Shown in pieces: positions 7,739 through 16,851 of a stretch of 42,583 nt of DNA. Origin of the DNA: a virus; IMG/VR virus record IMGVR_UViG_3300032893_000119, positions 1-42,583 of that record. One strand, 5' to 3'. Below the pieces are notes generated by a model. It was not told the origin of the DNA. It saw only the letters and a list, made by a program, of their open reading frames with translations, and did no database searches. A program made the translations under genes and the position numbers. The first letter of the stretch is position 1. Each line of letters begins with the position of its first letter.

Positions 7739-10268
7739 TGAGAGACGAACGGCTGTCTTCGGTAGCATCGAGAACCCCCATGCGCAGGTTATCAAGGACA
7801 AGGACGTTGACTTGCGGCGAGGATGGCAGGCCCGAGCCCTTCGACAGCACGTGCTTGCCGCGCCGCTTCAGATAACCCTGCACCTCCATCCACTTCACGA
7901 AGTCGGCCCACGATTGCTTACGCTCCTGCACGTACTTGTGAAGTTCGGACTGGTGCACGTACAACTCCTCCGCCAGCACGTCATAGCGCATCATCAGCGG
8001 CCCCGCGCGACCCTGGATCGAAATCACGTTGAGCGCACTGTCGCCCTTCATCCGCAGCACGCTGGCTTGGTTCGAGTCGATGAAGCCCTGGAGCACGTCG
8101 GCGAAGCCCACGGCATTCTCGGCCTGGGAACCCATGTTGCGCCGCAGCACCTCGATCCCGTATTCGCGGAACGCCTTGACATCGACCGGCAGCACGCCCG
8201 TGGCCTTGAGCATTGCGCCGGCCACCAGCGCGCACGCCAGCATGTTGATGCGGATGCGCTCCTTGGTGGACGCGGAGACGGTATCGGATAGCTCGGCGAC
8301 GGTGCGGCGGATCAGGCTCGTGATCGCGTCCTTGTGATCGACCAGATACTGCGCGAAGACGAAGCCGGCATGCCCCTGGTTCGCGACCAGTGCGCGCATG
8401 ATGCGGTCGCCATCCGACTGCTTTGCACCCTTGGGCAGTGATACGGTGTCTTCAAGGATGCGGTAGGCCGCAGCGTCTCCGTCAGCCATCAGGATGGCGT
8501 CGAGCAATGATCGGTTGGACGACGACACGACAAGGGTGTGCCACGCTCCCACATTCACGCGAAGCCCGCCGTCCTGATTCGCGCGATCCTTGTCGCGACC
8601 CTCGGAGACGGAGTACGCGAGGTTCGACAACTCGTGCGGCTCCATCTTCGTCAACTCCTCCGCGACCATGGGCAGATTCGAGAGATACGACAGCTTGATC
8701 ATGCGCGCGTTGGCAGTGTCGTCCGCGCGGGTGTGGAACGCTGCCGGGTCGCCCCACACAGTGCAGAGCGCGTTCTGCACGCTGGACTTCCCCTGGCCGG
8801 ACTCGCCCAGCAGCGAGTACATGCCGCCACGCTCACCGGAGAGCTTCATCAAGGGTGCGGCCATGCCCATGAGGAAACCGAATGCCTGAGACATGTTGCC
8901 GGGGTGGATCATGTCCAGCGCGGAGCCGCGCCACGCCGCGAGCGACCCGAACGGTGCGGGCTTCATGCCTTCGGCCAGCGGCAGCAGCGCCTGAGTGAGC
9001 GCCACGGTCTGCGGGGCCTTGCCGGGGCTGAACAGCAGATCGCCGACGAGGAAATTGTCCCCGTGCCAGCCGAATGTGCCATAGGTGTCCACGATCAGTC
9101 CTTTCTGTTCGCAGTGTTTCATGCTTTTGACGAGGTACGTTCGCACTGCTTTCGCGCTCTCGTTGATCGAATAAATGCCGTAGTTGACGAACGTCTTATC
9201 CGCCGCCGTGACAAGTTCCGTTGCCGGGATCAGCTTGCGCCCTGCGCCTGTCATGACCTCCGCAGTCCGCACTTCGGTGCCGTCAGGACTGATCGTGCGC
9301 AGCACCCGGTTGACCCACAGCGGGCCGTCGCTCAGCAGCGCGCGGGGTGCAGGATCGGTGCGGTAAATCCAGTCACCATCCCACTCGTAGCCGTAGGGCA
9401 ACTCGGGCTTCGTCTCGAACACGAGATCCTCGGTGCCGGGCAGCGCTCCCGCAGATGGGGGAATGACGATCGGATCGGGCTCGATGTTCGACTTCCCGCG
9501 CCAGATTTTGTAGACCTTGTCATCATCCTCGGGCGGGCTGCATTTCTCCGCGTTGAGGCGCCTGAGCCATTCGAGCGAGCCGTCGTAGTCGCCGCCGCGC
9601 TTCAGGTAAGCGTACAACTGGCCCGAGAGCCATTCGTTGCGATTCCCCTCGAACGCGCTGTCGGCCGCGCCGACCATCGCAGCGGCGGTGAGCCCGGACG
9701 CGGCAGCCGGTGCAGTCTTCGGCCCAGGCTTGTCTTCCGGCCACAGCGCCTTGGCCCGCACCCAGGCGTGGCGGATGTTGTCGGGCAGCGGGGGCAGCGT
9801 GCGCCAGTCGCCCTTGAGCCAGCGGTACGCCTCCCCGGATTCGTGGATCGAGGGGGGCAGCACGTCCTGCTGGCTGCCGCCGGTTTCGGCCATGCAGCGG
9901 AAATCGAAGCCGTGCCCGTTGCGTGCGACGCCCACAATCGGCTCAGGAAGCGCGAACAGCAGTTTCAGCTTGTTCGGGTCGCCGCGCCAAAAAGAAACGC
10001 ACCCAGGGGCGCGCAGCAGCCCCGGCAGGTCGATTCCTTGGGAGGCGAGCGCCGGGATCGCCAGTTTCAGGTTGTCGATGTCGATCGCGCAGGTGCCGCT
10101 GAAGGCGTGCAGCAGGCCGGCGCCGCCGCGCCAAGCACCCAGCGAGTCAGGATCGGTGTACGCACCCTCGCGCGAAGACCACCCTTTTTCGAAGGCTCCC
10201 TTTTCGCGGGGTTTGATCTTGCAGAGCGCCCAGCCGGCGCGTTGATAGTCCGCGAACGAATCGCCCAT
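7719..10268 (-). CDS. Primase-polymerase fused to DUF927-like helicase/ATPase
   Basis: An 849-residue replication protein. The N-terminal domain (about 1-170) is a bifunctional primase/polymerase (AEP) type. It has the catalytic DxD (Asp63, Asp65 in AIDIDN), followed by the QQDVLPPSIHESG segment near 133-145 typical of Prim-Pol. A linker leads to a C-terminal ATPase with Walker A GESGQGKSS at 488-496 and Walker B VAEE at 535-538. This order resembles DUF927 helicase-like proteins. The start is ATG 10268 with GGAG eight bases upstream; an in-frame GTG at 10277 is less likely. It is the last gene of the early arm. Expected role: primer synthesis and unwinding at the phage fork. Confidence 0.8.
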   Translation of the reverse strand: MGDSFADYQRAGWALCKIKPREKGAFEKGWSSREGAYTDPDSLGAWRGGAGLLHAFSGTCAIDIDNLKLAIPALASQGIDLPGLLRAPGCVSFWRGDPNKLKLLFALPEPIVGVARNGHGFDFRCMAETGGSQQDVLPPSIHESGEAYRWLKGDWRTLPPLPDNIRHAWVRAKALWPEDKPGPKTAPAAASGLTAAAMVGAADSAFEGNRNEWLSGQLYAYLKRGGDYDGSLEWLRRLNAEKCSPPEDDDKVYKIWRGKSNIEPDPIVIPPSAGALPGTEDLVFETKPELPYGYEWDGDWIYRTDPAPRALLSDGPLWVNRVLRTISPDGTEVRTAEVMTGAGRKLIPATELVTAADKTFVNYGIYSINESAKAVRTYLVKSMKHCEQKGLIVDTYGTFGWHGDNFLVGDLLFSPGKAPQTVALTQALLPLAEGMKPAPFGSLAAWRGSALDMIHPGNMSQAFGFLMGMAAPLMKLSGERGGMYSLLGESGQGKSSVQNALCTVWGDPAAFHTRADDTANARMIKLSYLSNLPMVAEELTKMEPHELSNLAYSVSEGRDKDRANQDGGLRVNVGAWHTLVVSSSNRSLLDAILMADGDAAAYRILEDTVSLPKGAKQSDGDRIMRALVANQGHAGFVFAQYLVDHKDAITSLIRRTVAELSDTVSASTKERIRINMLACALVAGAMLKATGVLPVDVKAFREYGIEVLRRNMGSQAENAVGFADVLQGFIDSNQASVLRMKGDSALNVISIQGRAGPLMMRYDVLAEELYVHQSELHKYVQERKQSWADFVKWMEVQGYLKRRGKHVLSKGSGLPSSPQVNVLVLDNLRMGVLDATEDSRSSLTIAAMA

Positions 10269-10290
10269 TTCCTGCACTCCGTTTGGCGCC

Positions 10291-10309
10291 GCCCGGTGCG
10301 TGGCCGGGC
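10291..10309. other. GC-rich hairpin ahead of the primase gene
   Basis: GCCCGG at 10291-10296 pairs with CCGGGC at 10304-10309 around a 7-base loop. It lies in the 61-bp gap between the stop of the upstream gene (10330) and the primase start. No T-run follows on the minus strand, so it is more likely an mRNA structure or attenuator than a true terminator. Confidence 0.4.
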
Positions 10310-10329
10310 GGGCGTATTCGATGGACCGA

Positions 10330-11535
10330 TCAGTCTGCCATGGCTCGGGACAGAAGATCTTCCATGTCTGGAGTCGCAGGATCAGGGGAAACGGTGTTGA
10401 CAGGGTGCCGCTGACGCGGTTTTTCCTGCACGTCCGTGATCTGGTGCACGTTCTGCGCGGGCGTCACATCCCGGCCCACGCTGGGGTCATTGGCTTCGGC
10501 CGCTTCCAACAACGCCAGTTGCTCACGCATCTCGCGCAGTTTCTTCTGCTGCGGAGTCTCGCTTGGTTGTTGCGCCGCAGCAAGTTCGGCCGCACGGGCG
10601 ATCTGGCGCTGCTTGTCAGCTTCGCGTTCCTTGTCGGCCTGCTGCGCCGCACGCACGCGCGCCATGCGTTCGGTTTCAGCCTTCGCTTTGGCAGCTTCCT
10701 GCTCGCGCGCCGCCGTGACTTGCGCCTCCGACATCTCGCCGGTCGGCGCCGGCAGCATCGGGTTGTCGCGCACCGGCACGTGCATGATGCGCTCAGCCAT
10801 GATCGGGATCACTTTCTGACCGCTGTTCGAAGCCCGCACCGCGCGTTCTTCGTTGCGCACCCGGTTGACCACCGTCCACTCCTCTTGCGTCATGTTGCGC
10901 AGCACGCTGAACTTGATCAGCGGGTAGTCGGCTTTCTCGTCGAACTCAGCCTTGATGACGATGTAGTCGAGCGCACCGCCAGCGGCAGCCACTTCTTTGG
11001 CGAAGTCGCTGAAGTTGATCATCGACATGGCCGACAGGCGCTGGTTGTAGATTTCCGGCGACTCGGCCGCGAGGTTTTCCGGGTTGAGGAACATCAGCGA
11101 AATGTGCTTGGTGTCCTTGCACCACTTCAGCTTGGCCCCGTTGTTCGGGTTCGCATCGGAGCCCCACACATTCTTGTCGCACGTCGCGCACTGCTGCGAC
11201 TGAATCTTGTCCGATTCCGGCAGCGGGACAAGTCCGTTGTTGCTGTAGCAGTCCGGTGCAGAGGGTTCGTCGCCCGGGTTGTACTTTTTCTCGAACCAAG
11301 CCTTCGATACGTTCGGGTTGATCGACACGACGGCGAAGTTGATTTCGAAGGTCTTGAGCACCTGCTCCTCGCCCTCGATATCGACAAGGCGCCAGCGACC
11401 TTGCGCGATCGAGATTCGGGGGAACTCGGCTTTGCTGCCTACGCCGCCGCTGGCGGCTTCAGTCAAGGCAGTTTTCTGGCCGTTCACCATGACGGCATTG
11501 GCCCAGGTCGGGATGGAGAGTTGCGTGGTAGTCAT
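10330..11535 (-). CDS. Early phage protein with four-cysteine cluster and coiled coil
   Basis: A 401-residue protein. It has a putative zinc cluster: one Cys in APDCYSNNG, then QCATC, then KWCKDTKH (spacing C-x..-CxxC-x..-C). A charged coiled coil lies at about 265-350 (AKAETERMARVRAAQQADKE), and the tail is acidic (DMEDLLSRAMAD). The position next to helicase and primase, the zinc cluster and the acidic tail would fit a single-strand DNA-binding or replication-accessory protein. This is an inference; I do not recognise a named family. The start ATG 11535 begins MTTTQLSIPTW. No clear Shine-Dalgarno precedes it, which is unusual for this operon. Confidence 0.6.
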   Translation of the reverse strand: MTTTQLSIPTWANAVMVNGQKTALTEAASGGVGSKAEFPRISIAQGRWRLVDIEGEEQVLKTFEINFAVVSINPNVSKAWFEKKYNPGDEPSAPDCYSNNGLVPLPESDKIQSQQCATCDKNVWGSDANPNNGAKLKWCKDTKHISLMFLNPENLAAESPEIYNQRLSAMSMINFSDFAKEVAAAGGALDYIVIKAEFDEKADYPLIKFSVLRNMTQEEWTVVNRVRNEERAVRASNSGQKVIPIMAERIMHVPVRDNPMLPAPTGEMSEAQVTAAREQEAAKAKAETERMARVRAAQQADKEREADKQRQIARAAELAAAQQPSETPQQKKLREMREQLALLEAAEANDPSVGRDVTPAQNVHQITDVQEKPRQRHPVNTVSPDPATPDMEDLLSRAMAD

Positions 11536-11563
11536 GTTGGTTTTCGAAAGTGGGGTTGAGATT

Positions 11564-11953
11564 CTAGGACGGAGCCCTGATCGCGAGCACCTCGGTGCTG
11601 TCCATCTTGAGCCCATCGGGCAACAGGTGCGCCTTGTCGGCATCGAGGTACGCAAGCACCTCGGTCGAGTCCACCGATTCCTTGATGAATTCCGGCAGTT
11701 CGTTGAACTCGCACCACGTGCGCAGCGCCTCAAGGTCTGTCATCTTGACGTTGCGCCGCATGTAGGTCATCACCGTGCCTGCATCCGTCGAAATGCTTTT
11801 CTGCTTCGTCTTCAGCAGGTGCGAGAGCAGCCAGTTGTCAAGCGTATCCAGCTTGGGTTGGAAACGCTCTTTCAACTTCCGTTGCTCGACGGCGAACTCT
11901 TCAGCGAGTTTGCGCCGCCGGGCAACGATGTCGGCGACGGTGTATTCAGGCAT
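11564..11953 (-). CDS. Hypothetical phage replication-module protein (Gp157/Gam-like style)
   Basis: A 129-residue protein. An N-terminal coiled coil (RRRKLAEEFAVEQRKLKERF) leads to KTKQKSISTDAGTVMTYMRR and ends with GLKMDSTEVLAIRAPS. This pattern (coiled coil, a KT..GT..Y strand, a short helix, a final beta strand ending in a basic residue) recurs in small proteins of many phage replication clusters, sometimes annotated as Gp157 or nuclease-inhibitor-like. I cannot assign a function. ATG 11953 overlaps the upstream stop by 8 bases, so translation is probably coupled. Confidence 0.6.
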   Translation of the reverse strand: MPEYTVADIVARRRKLAEEFAVEQRKLKERFQPKLDTLDNWLLSHLLKTKQKSISTDAGTVMTYMRRNVKMTDLEALRTWCEFNELPEFIKESVDSTEVLAYLDADKAHLLPDGLKMDSTEVLAIRAPS

Positions 11954-12485
11954 CGGTGCCAACGATCGCACGAATGGCTTCGCGCAGTTGATCTTCGGTC
12001 TTGCCGCGCGCATCGATCACGTGCGTCTCGCCCTTGTGCATGACGTGCATTTCTTCAAGGTTCGAACCCTTCGGCAGCATTTCGTCCAGCTTGAATTCAT
12101 CGGGCGAATTGAACCCCTTGACGTGCGTTCGGAGTCGCTTGTCGCCACCCACGCGCTTGAGCGCAGCGAGCCCCTCGATCACGTTCTTGACATGGCCGAG
12201 CATTTCTTCCAGCGGCGGGCCGTCGGTATCTTCGACTTCATCCTCCGTCCTGCCGTTCACGTGCAGGTCGAGAATGCCGCGTTCGTAGAACGCGCGCGCC
12301 GTTGCCTTCGCCTTGTCATCGCCGGAAAGCTTGGCAAGCTGCATCATGGCTTCGAGAACATCCGTCTTGTCGAAATGCTCGTAAGCCTTTTCAAAGGCTT
12401 CGTTGATTTCCGCACGGTTGCGGCTCATGAACTCAAGCGCAGCATCGATGTCAGCAGGGTTGCACGGGTTTCCAATAGAACACAT
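11946..12485 (-). CDS. Hypothetical early protein
   Basis: A 179-residue acidic, helical protein starting MCSIGNPCNPADIDAALEF. It has a ribosome site AAGGAAA and a leader ending ACGACACC that recurs before several other early genes. The C-terminal part has a short beta-rich segment (EEMHVMHKGETHVIDARGKTEDQL). No catalytic motif was recognised. It sits directly downstream of the SF2 helicase gene with a 12-bp gap. Confidence 0.6.
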   Translation of the reverse strand: MCSIGNPCNPADIDAALEFMSRNRAEINEAFEKAYEHFDKTDVLEAMMQLAKLSGDDKAKATARAFYERGILDLHVNGRTEDEVEDTDGPPLEEMLGHVKNVIEGLAALKRVGGDKRLRTHVKGFNSPDEFKLDEMLPKGSNLEEMHVMHKGETHVIDARGKTEDQLREAIRAIVGTDA

Positions 12486-12497
12486 GGTGTCGTTTCC

Positions 12498-14069
12498 TTA
12501 AATATCGTCTTCATCCAACCAACTCATCACGAGCCCTTGAAGCGACTCTGCACCCATGTGGCGGGCGTAGATTTGCTTTTCGAGGATCGTCACCCATAGT
12601 TGGTAAATCAGGGTGTGCCGGTTTTGCCCCGGACGAGTAATTCGACCGTTGGCCTGAACATAAGTTCCCGGACCATCGGCCGGTGTGTACCAAATAATCT
12701 TGTCGGCCGCCGTGAGCGTCAACCCGTGCGCCATGGTGCGGGCATCGGCCACGATCACGCCCAGTTCATCCTTGGGAGCCTTCTGGAACGTGGTGAAAAT
12801 CTCGTCGCGCTGGCCTGACGACGTTTCGCCGATCACGAGAGCGCCGCCCATTTCCTTGTGCAGCATCTTCGCAATCGAGGTCAGATGCGTGAACACGAGC
12901 GTCTTGCCTTCGCTCGATTCGTGGATGTCCTTGACCGTTTCGATGCGCGGCTTCGAATTGACGACGTGGATGTTGTGCTCCGCATCGTAGACCGCACCGG
13001 CCATCACCTGCAAAATCTTCTGGCGCAGCACGCCTTCGTTGAGCGCGTTGATCGACTTGCCGTTGATTTCAAGCCGCAGCTTTTGCTTGAGCGAGCGCAG
13101 CGCGTGCACCTGCTCTGTCGTGATATCGACTTGACGACTGATCACCTGCGTGGGCGGCAGGTCGATGCAGTCCTTGCGCAGAAACCGGATCGCCGGTTGC
13201 AGCAGCTTGACCACTTCGTCTTTCGCAAACGACGTAGGCACCCGCTTGAACGTGCCGACCTTGAACGTGTTCTTGTCTTCGAACGCCCGGTACGACATCG
13301 GCGGCTTGCCCATCAGGTTCTGCTGCGCCCAGGCGTCGGTAGGCAGCTTGGGCGTCGGCGTGCCGGTGTTGTTCCACAGAGCGAGCGGGCGCGGCCCATC
13401 GTTCACATAGGAGTGCATCGCCTTGTAGCGATCGGTGGTGCGGTTCCTGTACTTGTCGCCTTCATCGATGATCACAAGGTCGATGTCGTCACGTTCGGCT
13501 AGCGCCGCGCGAACATAGTCGAGCGTGAATGCCTCGTTGTTGAGGATGATGAAATCGGCGTCGGAAGAAAGGGCGGCAAGTCGCTTGCGTCTGTCGTCGA
13601 TACAGAAAGCTGATCGCCGAAGCCCGGCGAAATGTTCAGCGATATGCTGTCCCCATACGCTACGGACAGTTGAAAAAGGACAAGCGACAATGACGCGGCG
13701 GACCATTTTCTGCCGCATGAGGAAGTCGGCAGCCCATAGACAGCCGAGAGTCTTGCCTGTTCCGATCTCTGCAAGGTTGTGCATTCGATCGTGCAGGGTG
13801 AGCATCGCCGCCATCTCACGTTGATGGCTGAAAGGGGCTCTGATGAAGGGTGCGCGGGGCCAGTCATAGTTTTTCTCCACAAGAATGGGGGAGTAGGCCG
13901 GTAGCTTCAGCTTCGCGGCCACGATCTGAGACGCGATGGTGCAAGGTGCGGCCACGCAGGTGCCTTTGAGCACGGCAGCGCCGGGCACCTTCATCGCGCG
14001 CTGCATTTCCTCCACGTTGAGGCCGTCCCAAATGACGCGATCGTGCGCAGCGGAGTAGGCGATTTTCAT
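12498..14069 (-). CDS. SNF2/DEAD-like superfamily 2 helicase
   Basis: A 523-residue helicase. Motif I is GTGKT at 103-107, motif II DEGD at 202-205 (in place of DEAH), motif III NNTGTP near 233-238, and motif VI QANGRITRPGQ at about 471-481. The NGR..RPGQ form is typical of SNF2-like phage helicases. It starts at ATG 14069 directly after the upstream stop, with GGAG eight bases upstream. It probably acts in replication or recombination fork remodelling. The DEGD box is a small departure from family consensus but keeps both acidic catalytic residues. Confidence 0.85.
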   Translation of the reverse strand: MKIAYSAAHDRVIWDGLNVEEMQRAMKVPGAAVLKGTCVAAPCTIASQIVAAKLKLPAYSPILVEKNYDWPRAPFIRAPFSHQREMAAMLTLHDRMHNLAEIGTGKTLGCLWAADFLMRQKMVRRVIVACPFSTVRSVWGQHIAEHFAGLRRSAFCIDDRRKRLAALSSDADFIILNNEAFTLDYVRAALAERDDIDLVIIDEGDKYRNRTTDRYKAMHSYVNDGPRPLALWNNTGTPTPKLPTDAWAQQNLMGKPPMSYRAFEDKNTFKVGTFKRVPTSFAKDEVVKLLQPAIRFLRKDCIDLPPTQVISRQVDITTEQVHALRSLKQKLRLEINGKSINALNEGVLRQKILQVMAGAVYDAEHNIHVVNSKPRIETVKDIHESSEGKTLVFTHLTSIAKMLHKEMGGALVIGETSSGQRDEIFTTFQKAPKDELGVIVADARTMAHGLTLTAADKIIWYTPADGPGTYVQANGRITRPGQNRHTLIYQLWVTILEKQIYARHMGAESLQGLVMSWLDEDDI

Positions 14070-14879
14070 TCAATAGTCTCCGCCGGGAGATTCGTCTTCA
14101 TCACCGTCGATGCACGACATACAAGGTTCGGGCGATGCAGCGTCCGAACCTGCAAAAGTTTCCCAGTTCCAGTGGCGTCCTAGACCCTTGACGTTTGCGA
14201 CCGGCGCCTGCCCTTCACCGGCCAATGCGCGGCGCTCCATCTGCACTGCTTTCCAATACAGCAGCGGATGCGTTTCAGCCAGCCACTTCACTTCGGGTTT
14301 GCGCGAGCTAGGGCAGTGCCAGCAAGCGGACTTTCCGGGCTGTTTAAGTCCAGCACGCACGATCGCGGCCACACATTCATCACGCGCCCACTTCCATTCG
14401 ATCAAAGGGTATTCCACTTGCAGGTGAGGTCGTTCGGGGATGGGTTTTTCCGACCGGTGGATTTCGCCAAAGTCGAAACCGACGAAATTGCGCACCTTGG
14501 TGACATCTCGTTCGGCCATCCACTTTTTCAGGTATCGCTGTTGAGGCTCCACCTTCCATTTCAAAGAGCACGACGAACGCCCGAATACCTTGGCTGGCAA
14601 CGTACCCAAGCGGAAGCATTCGCCGTACAAGGTGCCGTCCTTGATGCCTTGCGGCAATTCGTTGCGCACTACAGTGATCGGCGGAAACCCATTGTTCACA
14701 CACCACATTTGCATGGTCTTGAGGTGTTCGTAGGTTTCTGGCTTTTCGTCGCCTGTGTCCGCGAACATGATCAGGTCCGGGCGCATCGACCGTTCCTTCA
14801 TACCGATCAACATAGCGGTGCTGTTGGTGCCGCCGCCGTAGGAAACAACAATAGGGAGAGTCATGGTTGCGACTTTCAT
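14070..14879 (-). CDS. PP-loop ATPase, PAPS reductase-like
   Basis: A 269-residue protein with the PP-loop SYGGGTNSTA at 13-22, which binds ATP pyrophosphate in the adenine nucleotide alpha-hydrolase superfamily. FADTGDEKPETYEH follows, as in phage PAPS-reductase-like proteins. Conserved cysteines occur late in the protein (CWHCPSSR) and near the end (CMSC), possibly binding a metal or Fe-S cluster. Substrate unknown. Relatives adenylate substrates in sulfur transfer or base modification, including the DndC type, but no other DNA-modification gene is recognisable here. It starts at ATG 14879, overlapping the upstream stop as ATGA; ATG 14864 is an alternative. Confidence 0.75.
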   Translation of the reverse strand: MKVATMTLPIVVSYGGGTNSTAMLIGMKERSMRPDLIMFADTGDEKPETYEHLKTMQMWCVNNGFPPITVVRNELPQGIKDGTLYGECFRLGTLPAKVFGRSSCSLKWKVEPQQRYLKKWMAERDVTKVRNFVGFDFGEIHRSEKPIPERPHLQVEYPLIEWKWARDECVAAIVRAGLKQPGKSACWHCPSSRKPEVKWLAETHPLLYWKAVQMERRALAGEGQAPVANVKGLGRHWNWETFAGSDAASPEPCMSCIDGDEDESPGGDY

Positions 14880-15028
14880 TTTTTCTTATCCATCACCTTG
14901 AACGTGACGCCGCACTGCGGGCACGTAACCAAGCACTTTGAAGTCTCGTGTATTTTCACGAGTGCTGCCCGCGCTTCGTTGCGTTCGCGGATCAGCTTCT
15001 CGATCAGCTTGAGGGCGGACTTGTTCAT
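14876..15028 (-). CDS. Small protein with CPQC zinc knuckle
   Basis: A 50-residue protein beginning MNKSALKLIEKLIRERNE. It is helical in its first 25 residues and has three cysteines towards the end (KCLVTCPQCGVTFKVMDKKK), a likely half zinc ribbon. ATG 15028 overlaps the stop of the nuclease gene as ATGA, and its own stop overlaps the PP-loop gene start the same way. This supports a real coupled gene. Function unknown. Confidence 0.6.
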   Translation of the reverse strand: MNKSALKLIEKLIRERNEARAALVKIHETSKCLVTCPQCGVTFKVMDKKK

Positions 15029-15375
15029 TCTGTTCGATTCGGTTGAAGCGGGTCGATCGGGCGATCGTTGACGTGCATCATGCCCAGCACTGTCTGCACG
15101 TCGCTGACGCTGCGCACGACGCCGCACAGTCCGCTCGCGGCGCGCCACTCGCTCAGGAAGCGAAACTGCCACGGCGTTGCATATTCAACATTGTCGCCTT
15201 CGGTTTCCGCGCGCTTGGCTTCAAGCGCGAACGCGCGGCCGAAATTGACGCCGATGAAGTCCGCCACGCCGCTCTCGCCCATCCCCATGTTCTGCGGCAT
15301 GAAGAATCGACACTGCGGTCCGAGCGATTTCAAGTAGTCCTTGATGTCTTTTTTAACCTTGCCTTCAGGTGTCAT
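15025..15375 (-). CDS. VRR-NUC domain nuclease
   Basis: A 116-residue single-domain PD-(D/E)xK nuclease of the VRR-NUC type common in phages. It starts TPEGKVKKDIKDYLKS, has catalytic Asp39 in SGVADFIG and Glu52-x-Lys54 in ALEAKR, followed by TPWQFRFLSEW and a VVRS strand. It likely cleaves branched replication or recombination intermediates (Holliday-junction-resolvase-like). The start is ATG 15375, chosen because AGGGAG sits six bases upstream; a longer frame exists. It overlaps the upstream gene by 11 bases. Confidence 0.8.
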   Translation of the reverse strand: MTPEGKVKKDIKDYLKSLGPQCRFFMPQNMGMGESGVADFIGVNFGRAFALEAKRAETEGDNVEYATPWQFRFLSEWRAASGLCGVVRSVSDVQTVLGMMHVNDRPIDPLQPNRTE

Positions 15376-15799
15376 GATCGGCTCCCTGGCTCCCATGCTC
15401 AGGCGAATCGATGAACTTCGTCACCGTATAGTTGAGAAAGTTCTTTTTGTTTTTGTGGTTGTACTCAACGCTGGATTGACTTCCGAGATAGGTGCTCGTG
15501 ATCCATCCCGGCTCTTGGCCGTTGACTTCTAGCCATTCCCGCATCTTCTCCCTATCGTGGGTGTCAAGCGGGCATTCGATGCGCCGCTTCTCCGTGATTC
15601 GCTTCTTTCCAACCCACTCCAGTCCGCGCACTTCGCACTCAAGGAATGGGCGGCTTTGAAGGCTGCTCAGTGCAGCGGTGAACTGCTCATAGCTGATCGT
15701 CGCATCGACGAACTCAACGCCAGATGTCTTGTCCTCGATGCGGATGTTCACACATTCACCGCTGCGGAACCCGATGGAAAGTCTTCCGTCGATTTTCAT
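15365..15799 (-). CDS. Hypothetical early protein
   Basis: A 144-residue protein starting MKIDGRLSIGFRSGECVNI. It is beta-rich in its first half (IRIEDKTSGVEFVDATIS) and charged later. The start ATG 15799 has GGAG six bases upstream. No known domain was recognised. It is flanked by overlapping genes on both sides in the replication operon. Confidence 0.6.
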   Translation of the reverse strand: MKIDGRLSIGFRSGECVNIRIEDKTSGVEFVDATISYEQFTAALSSLQSRPFLECEVRGLEWVGKKRITEKRRIECPLDTHDREKMREWLEVNGQEPGWITSTYLGSQSSVEYNHKNKKNFLNYTVTKFIDSPEHGSQGADHDT

Positions 15800-16053
15800 G
15801 GCTGGCTCCCAATTGCCTGAGTAGGGGAGGGAGTGGCGAACGTCACTGTTTTCAGCAATGCGCATGCTTCATCGAGCGTCAGCACTTCATCGCTATAAGC
15901 TGCCCATCGGTGGCTCCGTAGATTCCAGACTTCGCGATAGCCCTTGGGGTTCCAGCGGGCAATGGCGTATCGGCCCTTCACGCCGTCTGCCCGGTCGCTC
16001 AGGTACAAGAGCCACGGCTCACGCGGGATCGGCTGCTCTGGCTTAATGCTCAT
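15796..16053 (-). CDS. Small hypothetical early protein
   Basis: An 85-residue protein, rich in Trp and Tyr (PREPWLLYLSDRADGVKG, REVWNLRSHRWAAYSDE), followed by a helical DEACALLKTV stretch. AGGAG lies seven bases before ATG 16053. Its end overlaps the next gene as ATGA. Function not recognised. Confidence 0.6.
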   Translation of the reverse strand: MSIKPEQPIPREPWLLYLSDRADGVKGRYAIARWNPKGYREVWNLRSHRWAAYSDEVLTLDEACALLKTVTFATPSPTQAIGSQP

Positions 16054-16418
16054 GATTTCACTCCTAGATCAAAAACAGAAGTCGGCACGGTGCGGGCTAC
16101 CGTGACATCGATCGGGGCGCCGGTTTCCTTCGGACGATCATGGGAAAACAAATCCTTCGGCACGCGCCCGCCGCCGACCTTGTACCCGTTGCTGTTGTCG
16201 TTCAGAATCTGCACCCACTGGCGCCCGATCGTCGTCGCTGTGTAGAGCCCGGTGTTTTTGTCGTATTCAGCCTTGCAATCACGCACAAGCTGCGACATCG
16301 ACGAACGAACCTGCATCATGTGGAAGTTGCCTTCCTTGGCAATGTCTTCCACCGTATGCGCGCCGCGAACCAACATCCGCATGATGGTCCGGGCGCGAGT
16401 GCCGTTGAGCGTGGGCAT
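16050..16418 (-). CDS. Winged-helix-like DNA-binding protein candidate
   Basis: A 122-residue protein. The first 65 residues read as a helix-turn-helix: TRARTIMRMLVRGAHTVEDI, then a second helix MQVRSSMSQLVRDC, then a wing strand GLYTATTIGRQWV. This resembles winged-helix domains of small phage regulators. The start is ATG 16418, sharing one base with the upstream stop; a TTG at 16421 is an alternative. It could regulate early transcription or act in replication. Domain assignment is by eye only. Confidence 0.6.
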   Translation of the reverse strand: MPTLNGTRARTIMRMLVRGAHTVEDIAKEGNFHMMQVRSSMSQLVRDCKAEYDKNTGLYTATTIGRQWVQILNDNSNGYKVGGGRVPKDLFSHDRPKETGAPIDVTVARTVPTSVFDLGVKS

Positions 16419-16843
16419 CAAAACGGTCCGTCGTCATGGTCGGCTTGCATGCCGACATTGCCGATCTGGTTCGCCGCCACATCCGCCGTGATCTGGTTCG
16501 CAGGAGTCGCGATACTCTGGTTCATGACGCCATTCGCGGTCGAACCAAGAGGTGCGCCCCAGACTTGCCCGGTGCGCTTGTCCTTGGCAAGCTGCTGCCG
16601 GCGCATCTTCATCAGACGCTCGCACACATCCCACACGAACACCGGGATGACATCCGATGTTGCTTCGGCCGGCACGTTCGACAACAGCGCTCGAATCCAG
16701 TCGTCGCGCACGCGCATCTCGCCATCAATCTGATAATTCGACTCGATTTGAATGCCGTATTCAATGGCATCGCTCAACGCCTGCTCCAGCGACAATTCGC
16801 CGCTCTGCACCTTGGCAGCCACTTCTGCTCGATCAAAAGACAT
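16418..16843 (-). CDS. Hypothetical early protein
   Basis: A 141-residue helical protein starting MSFDRAEVAAKVQSGELSLE. It has a charged middle and a low-complexity Asn/Gln/Ala tail (ANQITADVAANQIGNVGMQ). The start ATG 16843 has AGGAG five bases upstream. The location beside the DNA polymerase suggests a replication accessory role. No family was recognised. Confidence 0.6.
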   Translation of the reverse strand: MSFDRAEVAAKVQSGELSLEQALSDAIEYGIQIESNYQIDGEMRVRDDWIRALLSNVPAEATSDVIPVFVWDVCERLMKMRRQQLAKDKRTGQVWGAPLGSTANGVMNQSIATPANQITADVAANQIGNVGMQADHDDGPF

Positions 16844-16851
16844 ATGCACTC

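Noticed and set aside
8538-10400. Long plus-strand open frame opposite the Prim-Pol gene
   Set aside because: Arg/Ala/His-rich antisense shadow of a motif-bearing gene; no start signal.
14070-14879. DNA phosphorothioation system suggested by the PAPS reductase-like gene
   Set aside because: A DndC-like PP-loop protein alone is not a system; no cysteine desulfurase, DndB, DndD or restriction partner is recognisable.
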